A DNA stretch of 64,000 nt from Antilocapra americana (taxonomy: Eukaryota; Chordata; Mammalia; Artiodactyla; Antilocapridae). The stretch lies in contig ML664173.1 in the NCBI GenBank assembly GCA_007570785.1, forward strand, positions 12,991,933-13,055,932. Reading direction: 5' to 3'. The position numbers and the translations under genes are program-made. Below, piece after piece: positions 20,567 through 31,081 of the stretch. The notes beneath the pieces were generated by a model. The model saw nothing but the letters and a program-made list of their open reading frames with translations. It did not search any database and was not told the origin of the DNA. The stretch's first letter is position 1, and each line of letters starts with the position of its first letter.

Positions 20567-21165
20567 GTTCAGTTCAGTCACTCAGTCATGTCCAACTCTT
20601 TGCAGCCCCATGGACTGCAGCACACCAGGCCTCCCTTTCCATCACCAATTCCTGGAGATTGCTCAAACTCATCTCCATTGAGTCAGTGATGCCATCCAAC
20701 CATCTCATTCTCTGTCATCCCCTTCTCCTCCTACCCTCAATCTTTCCCAGCATCAGGATCTTTTCAAATGAGTCAGTTCTTTGCATCAGGTGGCCAAAGT
20801 ATTCGAGTTTCAGCTTCAGCATCAGTTCTTCCAATGAACACCCAGGACTGATCCCCTTTAGGATGAACTGGTTGGATGTCCTTGCAGGCCAAGGGACTCT
20901 CAAGAGTCTTCTCCAACACCACAGTTCAAAAGCATCAATTCTTTGGTGCTCAGCTTTCTTTGTAGTCCAACTCTCACATCCATACATGACTACTGAAAAA
21001 ACCATAGCCATGACTAGACGGACCTTTGTTGGCAAAGTAATGTCCTTGCTTTTCAGCATGCTGTCTAGGTTGGTCATAGCTTTTCTTCCAAGGAGCAAGC
21101 GTCTTAATTTCATGGCTACAGTCACCATCTGCAGTGACTTTGGAGCCCAAAAAAATAGAGGGTTT
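20567..21165 (-). pseudogene. BovB LINE ORF2 C-terminal fragment (reverse-transcriptase LINE)
   Basis: The longest BovB piece in one block here. On the minus strand 21128-20715 stays open for 137 codons of BovB ORF2: motifs V-V-M-Y-G-C-E-S-W, R-I-D-A-F-E-L-W-C-W-R-R-L-L-R-V-P-W and L-K-L-K-L are plain. This is the region after the reverse-transcriptase core. The endonuclease and catalytic motifs are missing, and a frame change near 21130 shows it is dead. Tail at 20567 is (TTCAG)n. BovB is known to have entered ruminants by horizontal transfer. Confidence 0.95.
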
Positions 21166-21221
21166 TATCACTTACAAATAGACTTCCTCCATCCATTCCA
21201 GATGGTCCTCATCCCAGGAGT

Positions 21222-21310
21222 GTAGATAAACTGCAATTATTCCCATTTCCAGATGGGAAAACTGAGGTTCAGAGCAGTCAAGTGACTTTCCCAACTTCAC
21301 AGAGCTTAAA
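21222..21310 (-). repeat. MIR SINE
   Basis: CATTTCCAGATGGGAAAACT and GCAGTCAAGTGACTTTCCCA are minus-strand MIR core. Confidence 0.8.
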
Positions 21311-21315
21311 TAGAT

Positions 21316-21536
21316 AAGTGAAAGTGAAACTGTTAGGGGCTCAATGGTGTCTGACTCTTTGCAACGCTATGGACTGTAGCCTACCAGGTTCTTCTGTCCA
21401 TGGAATTCTCCAGGCAAGAATACTGTATGGGTAGCCATTCCCTTCTCCAGGGGGAATCTTCCTGACCCAGGGATCAAACCCATGTCTCTTGCATTGCAAG
21501 TGGATAATTTTACCATCTGAGCCACCAGGAAAGCCC
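21316..21536 (-). mobile_element. Bov-tA/BovA SINE
   Basis: GTGTCTGACTCTTTGCAACG to ATCTGAGCCACCAGGAAAGC, reversed copy. Confidence 0.95.
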
Positions 21537-22246
21537 AAAGTTCGGATGCAAATCCATTCTTCTGCCTCCAAATCAGTGCCCCTACCCATGTGTATGTGTC
21601 ACTATCTCTCATTGTCTTAATCTTTGTTTTTTGTCTCTGATGTCTGTCTGACTGTCTCTTTTCCCTTTTTTCTCCTCTGATTTTCATTTTTCCAATCCCT
21701 TTCTTCTTCCTTCCCAGTTCAGATCTTAGATTCTCCACAATCCATCTAAAAGAAAAGAAAGGACTTGGGGCAAACAGCAACCCAAGGGGCAAGCCTAACC
21801 TGAGACTAGGTTCTGTGTGCAGAAATGCAGGACAAGTGTGCTCCTCCTGGAGTAAGAGCAGAGGGCTGCTTGTAACATGGAGGGAAAGAAGTAACATGCA
21901 CTGCCAAAATAGCCCCTCCCCACCCTGTCCTCCTTTCCATTTCCGTTCTACCCTCATCACAGTCCTTTATTCTGATCATTCTCTCAGAACCGACTGCTCA
22001 TTCTAAGTGGAGAGAGTCCCAAAGAAAAGAGGTGTTAGTGGCAGAGCTGCAGGCCATACCCTGGACAGAGAAGTGGCTCTGACCCTGCAGAAAAGAAGCC
22101 CCACACACGATCCTGCATCCAGGGAACTGTTGTCTGTTCAGAAAGGGCCACTGCGTCTCAGCGCCTCTGAAACGACAGCCCAAGCAAAGCTCTTCCTTTT
22201 CCCTCCCCACAGTAAGGACCAAGAACTACCTCCTGGGCAGAGACAG
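21537..22246. other. Unique region with pyrimidine tract
   Basis: A pyrimidine-rich stretch (21600-21717) ends TTCTTCCTTCCCAG, like a strong splice acceptor. One plus frame is open for about 290 bases after it, but the peptide is not recognised. No donor site was chosen. Confidence 0.4.
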
Positions 22247-22264
22247 GGCGCCACCTCCTGGCCA
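22247..22264 (-). promoter_or_regulatory. Candidate CTCF site
   Basis: On the minus strand TGGCCAGGAGGTGGCGCC closely fits the CTCF core (TGGCCASNAGGKGGCGCY form). It lies in a repeat-free stretch, not in a SINE, which favours a real site. Occupancy is not known. Confidence 0.55.
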
Positions 22265-22959
22265 GACTCAAGTTTAGGACCAACACAGGTGGCTGACAAG
22301 GAAGTCACACCTGAAGGAGTTAGCACAGTCTTCAATACGTTATATGACGGTCACCCTCCGCCCCCTCAAGGCTTTGGAAATTAGCAGCCTCTGTCGAACC
22401 ACAGCATAAGGCTGCCGCCTCTTCCACAGTTAGGGTCAGCCAGATCACCACCCTTTGTACGGTCAGGTTTAGCTGGAAACTATCTAAATAATGTCTTGAA
22501 CTTGCTGTTATTTTTTTTTTTAATAACTGGGAAAGGAAATGAATAAAGAACAAATACTAGTAAGAAGGTAAAATTCTCATAAATTTACGGCAATAGAGAA
22601 AAGGTGAATCATTAGCTTTGACTGGCCACCCAGGTCTGTGTTGAACCATGGAGGAAAAAATTGAAATGAAAGGCATTCCGAGGGACTCAGAGCAGCAAAG
22701 ATTATGTCTAAAAAACAAGATAAAATTAGGGATGATATAGTTTGATCAGAATATCTTTGATAACGTCAAATCTATTCTGGCTTTCAGACATTCTGCCTCT
22801 ATATGTGTTCAAGAGTATATTATAACAAAAGGAAAACAGCAGTGTCTTCCTGGCTCGTGGGAAAGAGCATGTGGGAACTGTTTAGACCATGTTTTCCCCA
22901 GTGTCAGGACCACGTGACACCATCAGTACAGCAAGACCAGAAAGTAGCTACTGGTAACA
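22265..22959. other. No gene; unrecognised
   Basis: T11 run near 22510. No known repeat was identified. Confidence 0.4.
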
Positions 22960-23155
22960 TGGTGTGTGGAGACAGTTATGGGGACCAAAGACCCAAATTC
23001 AAATCCTAGCTCCCTTACTTGAAAGCTCTATGGCTTTAGGGAAGTCCAAATATACCTCCCTGGTCTCAGTTTTCCATTTGTGAAGTGGGATGATGACAAT
23101 TTCTGCCAAACCTACCTCTCAGAGATGATGTAGAGCTCAAATGAGATAAGTTTTT
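22960..23155 (+). repeat. MIR SINE (plus arm of head-to-head pair)
   Basis: CCAAATTCAAATCCTAGCTC, TCAGTTTTCCATTTGTGAAG and CTCAAATGAGATAAG are MIR. Confidence 0.85.
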
Positions 23156-23164
23156 AAAAAACAA

Positions 23165-23370
23165 TAGAGATGGAAACTAACATTTAATGTGTATACGCTG
23201 CAGTGGAATAAGTACTTTACATACCTTGCTTCATTTAACCATGTTATCACCACCTGCAGTTTACAAATTAGAACATTTGTAGAGGTTACCTCAATTCTCC
23301 AAAGATCCCACAGGTCATACGTGGAAGGTAGAATTCAAATTTAGGAGCACCTGACTTTTCAACACAGTAT
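23165..23370 (-). repeat. MIR SINE (minus arm)
   Basis: AAGTACTTTACATACCTTGC, AGAGGTTACCTCAATTCTCC and GGTAGAATTCAAATTTAGGA are minus-strand MIR, only about 10 bases from the plus copy. Confidence 0.8.
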
Positions 23371-23654
23371 TTTATAAACTATGAAGTGCTAGACAAATAT
23401 AAGAGTAGATTATATTTGTTGAATATTAGATTAAATTACTTTAAGAAATTTGTGGACAATGACTTTAAAGTGAGAAGTAAGGAATATTCAGCATATATTT
23501 ATCTTCATGTTCCCCCTTGCTCTTTGCCCCAGACCTCAGATTCTCTGTTTCCAAAACCTGGCTCTGGAAGGTTTCAATTTAAGTCATCTACCCATCTCTG
23601 TGGAGAGACTTGAAATAGAGGGGCCTCCTCATAGGACTGCTTGCTTTTTTAGCT
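23371..23654. other. No gene seen
   Basis: AT-rich, unrecognised. Confidence 0.4.
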
Positions 23655-24394
23655 TCTATCTATGACAAATCTAGACAGCATATTAAAAAGCAGAAACATC
23701 ATTTTGCTGACAAAAGTCCAAAGATAGTCAAAGCTATGGTTTTTCCAGTGGGCTTCCCTGGTGACTCAATGGTAAAGAATCTGCCTGCAATGTAGGAGAT
23801 GCAGGTTCGATCCCTGGGTCAAGAAGATCCCCTGGAGGAGGGCATGGCAACCCACTCCAGTATCTTGCCTGGAGAATCCCATGGACAGGGCAGCCTGGTG
23901 GGCTACAGTCCACAGGGTCACAAAAAGTTGGACACGACTAAGCACAAGCATGGTTTTTTTCAATAGTCATGTATGGATGTGAGAGTTGAACCATAAAGAA
24001 GACTGAGCGCTGAAGAACTGATGCTCTCAAACTGTGGTGCTAGAGAAGACTTCCGAGAGTCCCTTGGACTGCAACGAGATCAAATCAGTTAATCCTAAAG
24101 GAAATCAACCTTGAATATTCATTGGAAGGATTGTTGCTGAAGCTGAAGCCCTAATACTTTGTCCACCTGATGTGAAGAGATAACTCACTGGAAAAGACCC
24201 TGATGTTGGGAAAGATGAAAAGCAAAAGGAGAAGGGGTGGCAGAGAATGAGATGGCTAGATAGCATCGCTGAATCAGTGAGCATGAATTTGAGCAAGCTC
24301 TGGAAGATAGTGGGGAACAGAGGAGCTTGGTGTATTGCAGTCCATGGGATTGCAAGAGTCGGATACAAGTTAATGACTGACAACAGCTCCTGGC
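23655..24394 (+). pseudogene. BovB ORF2 3' fragment interrupted by Bov-tA
   Basis: BovB parts 23655-23749 (CTATGACAAATCTAGACAGC, GCTGACAAAAGTCCAAAGAT) and 23950-24394 (AGTCATGTATGGATGTGAGA to ATGACTGACAACA) join colinearly when the SINE is removed. Heavily mutated (loss of frame, GGAGAACC-type changes). Confidence 0.93.
23750..23949 (+). mobile_element. Bov-tA SINE nested in BovB
   Basis: GGCTTCCCTGGTGACTCAAT to GGACACGACTAAGCACAAGC. The target ATGGTTTTTCCAGT (23736-23749) recurs as ATGGTTTTTTTCAAT (23950-23964). Confidence 0.95.
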
Positions 24395-24882
24395 CAAGTG
24401 AGCAACTCCCCTCTGAGGCAATTTCCGACAGGGAATTGGAGAAACCTCTGGTTCTGGAAGCAGACAAATCTTCATGGTTAGTTCCTAAAGCCATATCATG
24501 TAAGGCTCTGGGACTTACTGCTGATATTCTGGACTGCCATGGCTATTCTTTGCTCAGTGTCCCCTTTTTCCCCATCAGACAGAAGGCCAGATTGGAAGGA
24601 CTGGTACTGAGTCCCAGGGTAGAATTCTGTATGTTCTATTATGCATTCCTGCCAATCTCTCCAATACCTTGAATTCCTTCCCAGGACTACAACTGCCTTT
24701 CTCTACCGCTACCTGCTAGTCCCAAGTTTTAACCTGTCCCGCATCTACTCCATATCAACACCTTGTGTCACTAAATAATGTTAATAAAATCTTCCATGTA
24801 GACACCAAAATCAAATCCAATATTTGGTACACAATAGGGACTCAGTGAGTCCCACACAGTCTGGCACACAGTAGGGACTCTT
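24395..24882. other. No gene seen
   Basis: Unique-looking. The end repeats a GGGACTC unit (GGGACTCAGTGAG, GTAGGGACTC) that also follows the next BovB. Confidence 0.4.
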
Positions 24883-25228
24883 GAGAGTCCCTTGGACTGC
24901 AAGAAGATCAAACCAGTGAATCCTAAAGGAAATCAGTCCTGAATATTCACTGGAAGGACTGATGCTGAAGCTGAAGCTCCAATACTTTAGCCACCTGAGT
25001 CAAAGAACTGACTCACTAGAAAAGACCCTGATGCTGGGGAAGATTGAAGGCAGGAGGAGAAGGGGAAGACAGAGGATGAGGTGGTTGGATGGCATCACTG
25101 ACTCAATGGACATGAGTTTAAGCAGGGTCCAGGAGTTGGTGATGGACGGGGAAGCCTGGTGTGCTGCAGTCCATGGGGTCACAAAGAGACAGACACGACT
25201 AAGCAACTGAACCGAACTGAAGTGAGAG
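24883..25228 (+). pseudogene. BovB ORF2 3' fragment
   Basis: TTGAGAGTCCCTTGGACTGC to GCAACTGAACCGAACTGAAG. 24962-25210 is open for 82 codons with the [13 protein letters not shown] motif, but the copy lacks the enzyme domains. Confidence 0.95.
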
Positions 25229-25249
25229 ACTCAGTGAACATTTGTAGGG

Positions 25250-26076
25250 ACTCACTGAACAGCATTGATGAGCATCATCAATGTGTCAGGATCTGAGGAT
25301 ACTGCAGTGAACAAATAGTTGAAAGGCAGAGATAGATGAAGGCTATGCATATGATGAAACCTTACATAGTGATGAGCACTAATAAGAAAGTTAAGCAGGA
25401 CAGGAGGTAGTGCATGATGAGTGATGAGGTGGACAGGTCTGTTTGAGATAGAATGATCAGGACAGGCTTCTCTGAGGAGCAGACATTAGAGGCCAGATCA
25501 GACTGAAGCAAGAGCTTAAGACATGCCTATATCTGGAGAGAAAGTATTCCAGACAGAGGGAATGCCAAATACAAAGGCCCTGGGGCACATCCAAATTTGG
25601 GAATTTGAGTCCAGACAAGGCCAAGGACCCCAGAGTAAAATGAATAAAGAGAAAGACAGTAAAAGAAGAGGTTGGAGAGACAGACCAAGTAGAGTTCTTA
25701 TAGCACCTGAAGGCCCTGGGAAGGACTATATTTTGGCTTGGGCCAAAGTTGCTGAGAATTGTTCAGACTCAGATCTGTTTGACGGTAAGCTCACAGAACT
25801 TGATGAGAGTGTGTAAAGACAGGAAAAAGATGAGATTCCCAGCGGTTTTGTCTATACGAGTAGGAGTGCCATTATAACAATGGGGAAACATGGGGAGAAG
25901 CAGGTTGCTGGGGACAAGACAACAGTACAGTTTTGGACGTGGAAGTATAAGATCCCAGTGGAAACGTTCAGCAGCCAATTGGATATAAGAATGTGAAGTT
26001 CAGGATAAAAGTTTAAGGCCAGAGATGCAACTGCATATAGGGATATCAAAGCCATGGAAATGGATGAGGTTTCTCA
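25250..26076 (-). mobile_element. L2 LINE 3' region
   Basis: ACAGGCTTCTCTGAGGAGCA, AGTATTCCAGACAGAGGGAA, ACAAAGGCCCTGGGGC and TGGATATAAGAATGTGAAGT follow minus-strand L2 3' sequence over about 800 bp. Confidence 0.8.
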
Positions 26077-26119
26077 GGGTATGACGTATATATAGGAAGA
26101 CAACAGGGTAACTGATTTG

Positions 26120-26400
26120 ACTATATTCTCCTCCTTTACCTCCACATTCAGTAGACTCCCACTTCATAGTTAATTATCTCTCAAATGTGGACCCTCCTGT
26201 CTACTCTCTTAAGTCAAAAATCTGCATCTTTACCTAGACCTCTGCAATTGCTTTCAACTGGCCTCACTACCTCTAAGATCACTTCATTAGATCATTTTTC
26301 ATATAGTCACCAGGGGGATCTTTGTCAAACAAATCTGGTTTTGCCACTCCTGCTTTAAAACCATGATACAACAATACAAACTCTGTAACAAATGGGTTAG
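26120..26400 (+). mobile_element. L2 LINE 3' region
   Basis: TCTGCAATTGCTTTCAACTG, GGGGGATCTTTGTCAAACAA and TGCCACTCCTGCTTTAAAAC match plus-strand L2. It lies head-to-head with the preceding L2. Confidence 0.75.
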
Positions 26401-26424
26401 TCTGACATACCTGAACCCAGTAAC

Positions 26425-26954
26425 TGAAGTTAACCTCACTAACTAATGACTCACTGGGAAACACACAACACCACCCATGAAGCCTTCTTGCCAAAAGAAA
26501 GCAAACCTGATCCTGCCTCTAGCTCCAGCTACCAGTTTACAGGCAAAGCTGGGGTTTCGAGGAGCTTGCTAAAGGGTACCATGAAGTATTGAAACAATCA
26601 GCCAAATGCAAACTTTAGGGGCACCGCAGGACAAACAACTCAGTTCCCTAACAATGTTTCTGATTACAAAAAGATTTTTTTAAGTCAAGAGGTGGTTGGG
26701 TAGAGAACAAGTACAGAGTACAAGAGGCTTAAGAGACAAGTCATCTATATGCCACATGCGGACTCTGTTTGGATTCTAACTCAAACAAACCAACTGAAAA
26801 AAAGATGGGAAAACTGAAAAGGGACCAGATTTTAAATTATATTAACAATTTTTTATTTTGTTGAGTGTGCAAATTATATTTTAGTTTTTTTTTTAAAAAA
26901 GAAGCTGTTTTTCTCTTGTGATTATATATTCTTCTAAAGAAACTATTTTGAAGG
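26425..26954 (+). repeat. Ancient interspersed repeat, first part
   Basis: CCACCCATGAAGCCTTCTTG, CTGTTTGGATTCTAACTCAA and AACCAACTGAAAAAAAGATG have the layout of an old mammalian repeat that resumes at 27122. Family not named. Confidence 0.45.
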
Positions 26955-27121
26955 CAAAATGAGAAGGGGCCAGCAGAGCATGAGAGAGTTGGATAACATC
27001 ACCGACTCAGTGGACATGAATTTGAGCCAAATATAGGAGATAGTGGAGGACAGAGGAGCCTGACGTGCTGCAGTCCACGGGGTTGCAAAGATGTGTGTGA
27101 CGTGACCAAACAACAGCAACA
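26955..27121 (+). mobile_element. BovB LINE 3' end
   Basis: ATGAGAAGGGGCCAGCAGAG to ACCAAACAACAGCAACA, a diverged 3' end inserted in the older repeat. Confidence 0.88.
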
Positions 27122-27305
27122 AGGAAATAATACTGAAGTGTGTATGGGTTCTGGATCTGCTTCAGATATTCCAGCAATTAAAAAAGAAACTGGAAGTAAT
27201 CAATAGAAAAACTCATTGGCTATTAATGCTGGGTTATAGGTATGAAAGACTTCCTTTATACTCATCACTACTTTTATGTGTGAGACTTTTCCATTATAAA
27301 AAGTA
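27122..27305 (+). repeat. Ancient interspersed repeat, second part
   Basis: GGATCTGCTTCAGATATTCC and AGACTTTTCCATTATAAAAA continue the repeat of 26425-26954. Confidence 0.45.
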
Positions 27306-27599
27306 AAAAAAGAAAAAAACCTTAAAATGTGTAACAAGTTAAGCATTAAGTTGGCCTTACGTATCTTTATTTCTTTCTTCTTTCTCTCACTCTCATGACA
27401 TAGTCTGTTCCATATACACCAAAACTCTTGGTTATCTAATAAAATACACTCACAGCTTATTAACATATTTTATCAAGATCTTAATACTGATCTTGGTTTC
27501 CTTAAAGTCACAAATAGCCAAAATGTCCACAAACAATCTGAGTGTATCGCTAGTAATGGTCTATAAGAGAGCGGCATTTCTTTTGAGTTGCAAATGTTA
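27306..27599. other. No gene seen
   Basis: AT-rich, unrecognised. Confidence 0.4.
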
Positions 27600-27990
27600 T
27601 GGCAACACTACAGACTCCCATTTTCCTGAACACCTTTCCAATTCTCTTTAATCCCCCCCAAACCTTTTCTTATATTGTTTGGTCTTTCTGGCGGGCCCTT
27701 CCCTACTTCACTACCTGGCAAACTCCTCCAGTGTTCCTCTCAAATGCTAGCTCCCTTTTGAACCCTTCCTGGCCCTCAGTGGACCCCCTCCCCTTTGTCC
27801 CCCACCTCCCTTTCTAAGAAGTCTGTTGCTCTCTCCTCTGCTCCCCCGATTCCTTGCACAGACTTCATCATCAGTCTAGGTTGCAATTGTCGGCTGCCTC
27901 CACTGCTAAATGCAGAACTCCCTGGTGCGTTTTCTCCGAAAGCGTATTACCCAACTTAGCACACAGTAGGTACTCAATAAATTCTTGAAG
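27600..27990 (+). mobile_element. L2 LINE 3' end
   Basis: CAAACTCCTCCAGTGTTCCT, TTTTGAACCCTTCCTGGCCC and CTTAGCACACAGTAGGTACTC plus AATAAATTCTTGAAGG is the L2 3' terminus. Confidence 0.85.
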
Positions 27991-28060
27991 GGAAAATGAG
28001 AAAGGAAGGGAAGGAGCAAAGGAGGGAGGTGTGGGTGGGTGGGTAGGGGAAGGGAAGGAT
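27991..28060 (+). repeat. Purine-rich tract with G-quadruplex motif
   Basis: GA-rich sequence carrying GGGTGGGTGGGTAGGGG at 28033-28049, four G-runs with 1, 1 and 2-base loops. Confidence 0.9.
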
Positions 28061-28856
28061 GCTTTTATTCTATCGCTTCTAATTGCAGAGAGATTCCCAA
28101 GATGATGTGTGCCCCCAGAGAGCCAGGGAGCATTTTACCCCTCACTGCCCACATCAAGCATCTCAAAGAACCTACCGTCTACCCAGCTCAGGTCCCATCA
28201 CAGCAGACAAGTCTCTAGGCAGGTGTAAACCTCCTTTGTGGATCCCCTACTCATTTCCCTCCTCTAATTCCAAAATCAACAACGACAAAATGGACAGAAT
28301 TCAATCTCCAGATTTCTGAAGACCTTTGCCTTCTCAGCCCATACCCTGTAGACCACAAAGAGGATGGACATAGCCATGTTTTTTTCCAGGCCCCTCCTGA
28401 TAGTTCCCACTTGGGAAGGTCTCCAGCAGGATGCTTTGGTGCCTTGCAGGACCTAAGGTCCTGATAGAAGCAGGAAACACAGTTACAGCCACTCTCTCCA
28501 TCCCATTACTGGCTCAGGCACTCTAACAGCTCTCAGCAAAAATTACCTCTCCATCATGATGAAGACAGAAACAGCAGCCACAAATGCATGCCAATATCTG
28601 CACCACAAGGCTACAGAGTTAACCCTTGGGAGCCCATAGACCCTGACCCAGAACTCTAACAGCTAGAAAAGCCCTGGGTCCTGAAAGGTGCTGGTATCCC
28701 TACCCCAGAGGATGCTCCCACAGCCCTCACAGGAGACCTGCGCCCCTTCAGGTAGGTCATCACCTCTGGCATCCCTTCTAAAGCCATTCCTCCTCGGGTC
28801 AACTCCATGACCACAGGCTGAAGATGACTTTTGCACTTACAGTATAATTATGACCT
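28061..28856. other. Unique region, no gene seen
   Basis: About 0.8 kb of repeat-free sequence at average base composition. A donor-like CTTCAG|GTAGGT sits near 28749-28760 but no convincing exon frame accompanies it. Confidence 0.4.
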
Positions 28857-29375
28857 AAAGCTATGACAAATCTAGACGGCATGTTTAAAAGGAGAGACAT
28901 TACTTTGCTGACAAAAGTCCGTATAGTCAAAGCTATGGTTTTTCCAGTAGTCATGTATGGATGTGAGAGTTAGACCATAAAGAAGGCTGAGCACTGAAGA
29001 ATTGATACTTTTGAACTGGGGTGTTGGAGAAGACTCTTGAGACTCCTTTGGACTGCAAGATCAAACCAGTCAATCCTAAAGGAAATCAGTCCTGAATATT
29101 CATTAGAAGGACTGATGCTGCAGCTGAAACTCCAATACTCTGGCCACCTGATGTGAAGAACTGACTCATAGGAAAAGACTCTGATTCTGGAAAAGATTGA
29201 AGGTGGGAGGAGAAGGGGACAACAGAGGATGAGATGGTTGAATGGCATCACCAACTCAATGGACATAAGTTTGAGGACACTCCAAGAGCTGGTGATGGAC
29301 AGGGAAGCCTGGCATGCTGTAGTCCATGGGGTCACAGAGTTGGACACAACTGGGCAACTGAACAACAACAACAAA
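28857..29375 (+). pseudogene. BovB ORF2 3' fragment
   Basis: CTATGACAAATCTAGACGGC, GGATGTGAGAGTTAGACCAT and GATGAGATGGTTGAATGGCA, ending (ACA)n. It covers the same ORF2 segment as 23655-24394 and 20567-21165. Frameshifts and stops are present. Confidence 0.95.
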
Positions 29376-29684
29376 GTAGTGTTTGAATCTACTTGGCACG
29401 CCCTAGCTCCTTCCCCATGGCCCCTGTGCCCAGCTAGATTTTGTCCCAGAAAAGGCATTCCCCTGCATTTGGGTTTATGGCACAAACATGAAATTAATCT
29501 GATACATAGAGAGCAGGGACCATGTTACTGGGACTCTTCAAACTGGAAGATTTTTGTTCGAGTTGTAAGAGAAAAGGAAAAATGCCCAAAGGTCTCAAAA
29601 TTTGTGTTGAATGCCTAGTGACCTCCATCACACAATCCCCAGTCCCATGCATGTTCTAGAATCCCCAGCTAAGAGGCAATATAG
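29376..29684. other. No gene seen
   Basis: Unique-looking sequence. Confidence 0.4.
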
Positions 29685-29720
29685 ATGAGTGGTTAACAGA
29701 AGGTCTTTGGAATCAACAAA

Positions 29721-29914
29721 GTGGAAGTAAAAGTCACTCAGTCATGTCCAACTCTCTGAGACCCCACGGACTATACAGTCCATGGAATTCTCCAGGCCAG
29801 AATACTGGAGTGGGTAGCCTTTCCCTCTCCAGGGGATCTTCCCAACCCAGGCATCAAACCCAGGTCTTCCACATTGCAGGTGGATTCTTTACCGCTGAGC
29901 CACCAGGGAAACTC
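29721..29914 (-). mobile_element. Bov-tA/BovA SINE nested in MIR
   Basis: AAGTCACTCAGTCATGTCCA to TACCGCTGAGCCACCAGGGA. GGAATCAACAAA at 29709-29720 recurs imperfectly as GGAATCAGGCAAA after the element. Confidence 0.95.
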
Positions 29915-29979
29915 TGGAATCAGGCAAACCCAGGTCCGAATGCTGACTCCATCCCTTATTAGCTACGTGGTTTGGGAGA

Positions 29980-30194
29980 TGGGCTTTACACGTGGCATAG
30001 TGGTACGTGTCAATGCAGGAGACACAGGAGACACAAGTTTGATCCCTGGGTCTGGAAGATCCCCTGGAGAAGGAGACAGCAATCCACTCCAGTGTACTTG
30101 CCTGGCAGTCCTATGGACAGAGGAGCCTGGCAGGCTACAGTCCATAGGTCACAGAGAATTGGACACAACTGAGCAACTGAGCATGCATGCACGC
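29980..30194 (+). mobile_element. Bov-tA SINE nested in MIR
   Basis: Head mutated (GGGCTTTACACGTGGCATAG), body ATCCCCTGGAGAAGGAGACA to ACACAACTGAGCAACTGAGC. TTGGGAGA flanks it at 29972-29979 and 30195-30202. The SINE has two tandem AGGAGACAC units. Confidence 0.92.
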
Positions 30195-30374
30195 TTGGGA
30201 GAAACTTCTCCAAGCCCGATTACTCCTCTATCAAGTCTCTCTCTTCTTAGCCTCCCTCACCAAGAGTGGCAAACGATACGACATATAAATCACCACGGGC
30301 CTTTTGTAGTAGCCGTTATGGCTCTTGCCCCTAATGAGTGGTTTTTGTGATCAGTCCAGAGGAACAATAAAAGC

Positions 30375-30640
30375 TGAGCCTTACTGAGAGCTTGCATTAA
30401 CAGCAGCACTGATCTATGCCAGGCACTGTTCAGATGCTATATATACACTGTATTAACTCATGTAATCCTCATAACAATCTTGAAAGTATTATGATTCCGA
30501 TTTTATAGATGACAAAACCAAGGCACCATGATGCTAAATATTCTGCCCTAATTCAAACAGCCATTAGAAATCAGGATTCAAATTCAGGTCACCTGACTTC
30601 AAAATCCAGCTCTTCATGGCCACACCACTCCCTCTGTTAG
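30375..30640 (-). repeat. MIR SINE
   Basis: TGCCAGGCACTGTTCAGATG, TATTAACTCATGTAATCCTC, GATTTTATAGATGACAAAAC and ATTCAAATTCAGGTCACCTG are minus-strand MIR nearly full length. Confidence 0.93.
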
Positions 30641-30704
30641 AATACACCAGCGACCTGTGTTTTCACAGTCATGTGGGTGTACATACCATACTCCTATCCC
30701 ACTG

Positions 30705-30838
30705 TCATGAGAAGCCCACGCACCACCACTAGAGAGTAGCCCCTGCCCACCCCAACCACAGAAAGCCTGAGTGCAGCAACGAAGACCCAGCACAGCCAAA
30801 AATGAAAGTTAATTAATTAATTACTTTGTAAAATAAAA
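30705..30838 (+). mobile_element. CHR-type SINE 3' part
   Basis: ATGAGAAGCCCACGCACCAC, AGAGAGTAGCCCCTGCCC and GCAACGAAGACCCAGCACAG match the cetartiodactyl CHR SINE 3' region, ending (TTAA)n. Confidence 0.85.
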
Positions 30839-30861
30839 ATGCTTAATTATAGGTTATATGA

Positions 30862-31081
30862 GGGCTTCCCAGGTGGCACAGTGGTAAAGAATCCACCTGC
30901 CAATGCAGGAGATGCCAGGGACACGGGGTTGGATCCCTGGGTCAGGAAGAGCCCCAGGAGTAGGAAATGGCATCCCACTCCGGTATTCTTGCCTGGGAAA
31001 TCCCACCGACAGAGGAACCTGGTGCGCTACAGCCCTTGGAGTCGCAGAGAGTCGGACATGACTGAGCACGCATGTACACGC
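30862..31081 (+). mobile_element. Bov-tA SINE
   Basis: GGGCTTCCCAGGTGGCACAG to CGGACATGACTGAGCACGCA; TATATGA flanks it at 30855-30861 and 31082-31088. Confidence 0.95.

Larger units (their letters stand above)
29685..30230 (+). repeat. MIR SINE carrying two younger SINEs
   Basis: MIR pieces: 29685-29720 (TGAGTGGTTAACAGAAGGTC), 29915-29979 (AAACCCAGGTCCGAATGCTG, TATTAGCTACGTGG) and about 30203-30230 (less certain). They are colinear once the two Bov-tA copies are removed. Confidence 0.7.

Noticed and set aside
20473..21225. 250-codon plus-strand frame
   Set aside because: It is the antisense of the BovB ORF2 fragment; the minus-strand reading gives true BovB motifs.
22960..23370. Inverted repeat as a structured RNA or transposon end pair
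   Set aside because: The two arms are ordinary MIR copies in opposite orientation, too diverged to pair well.
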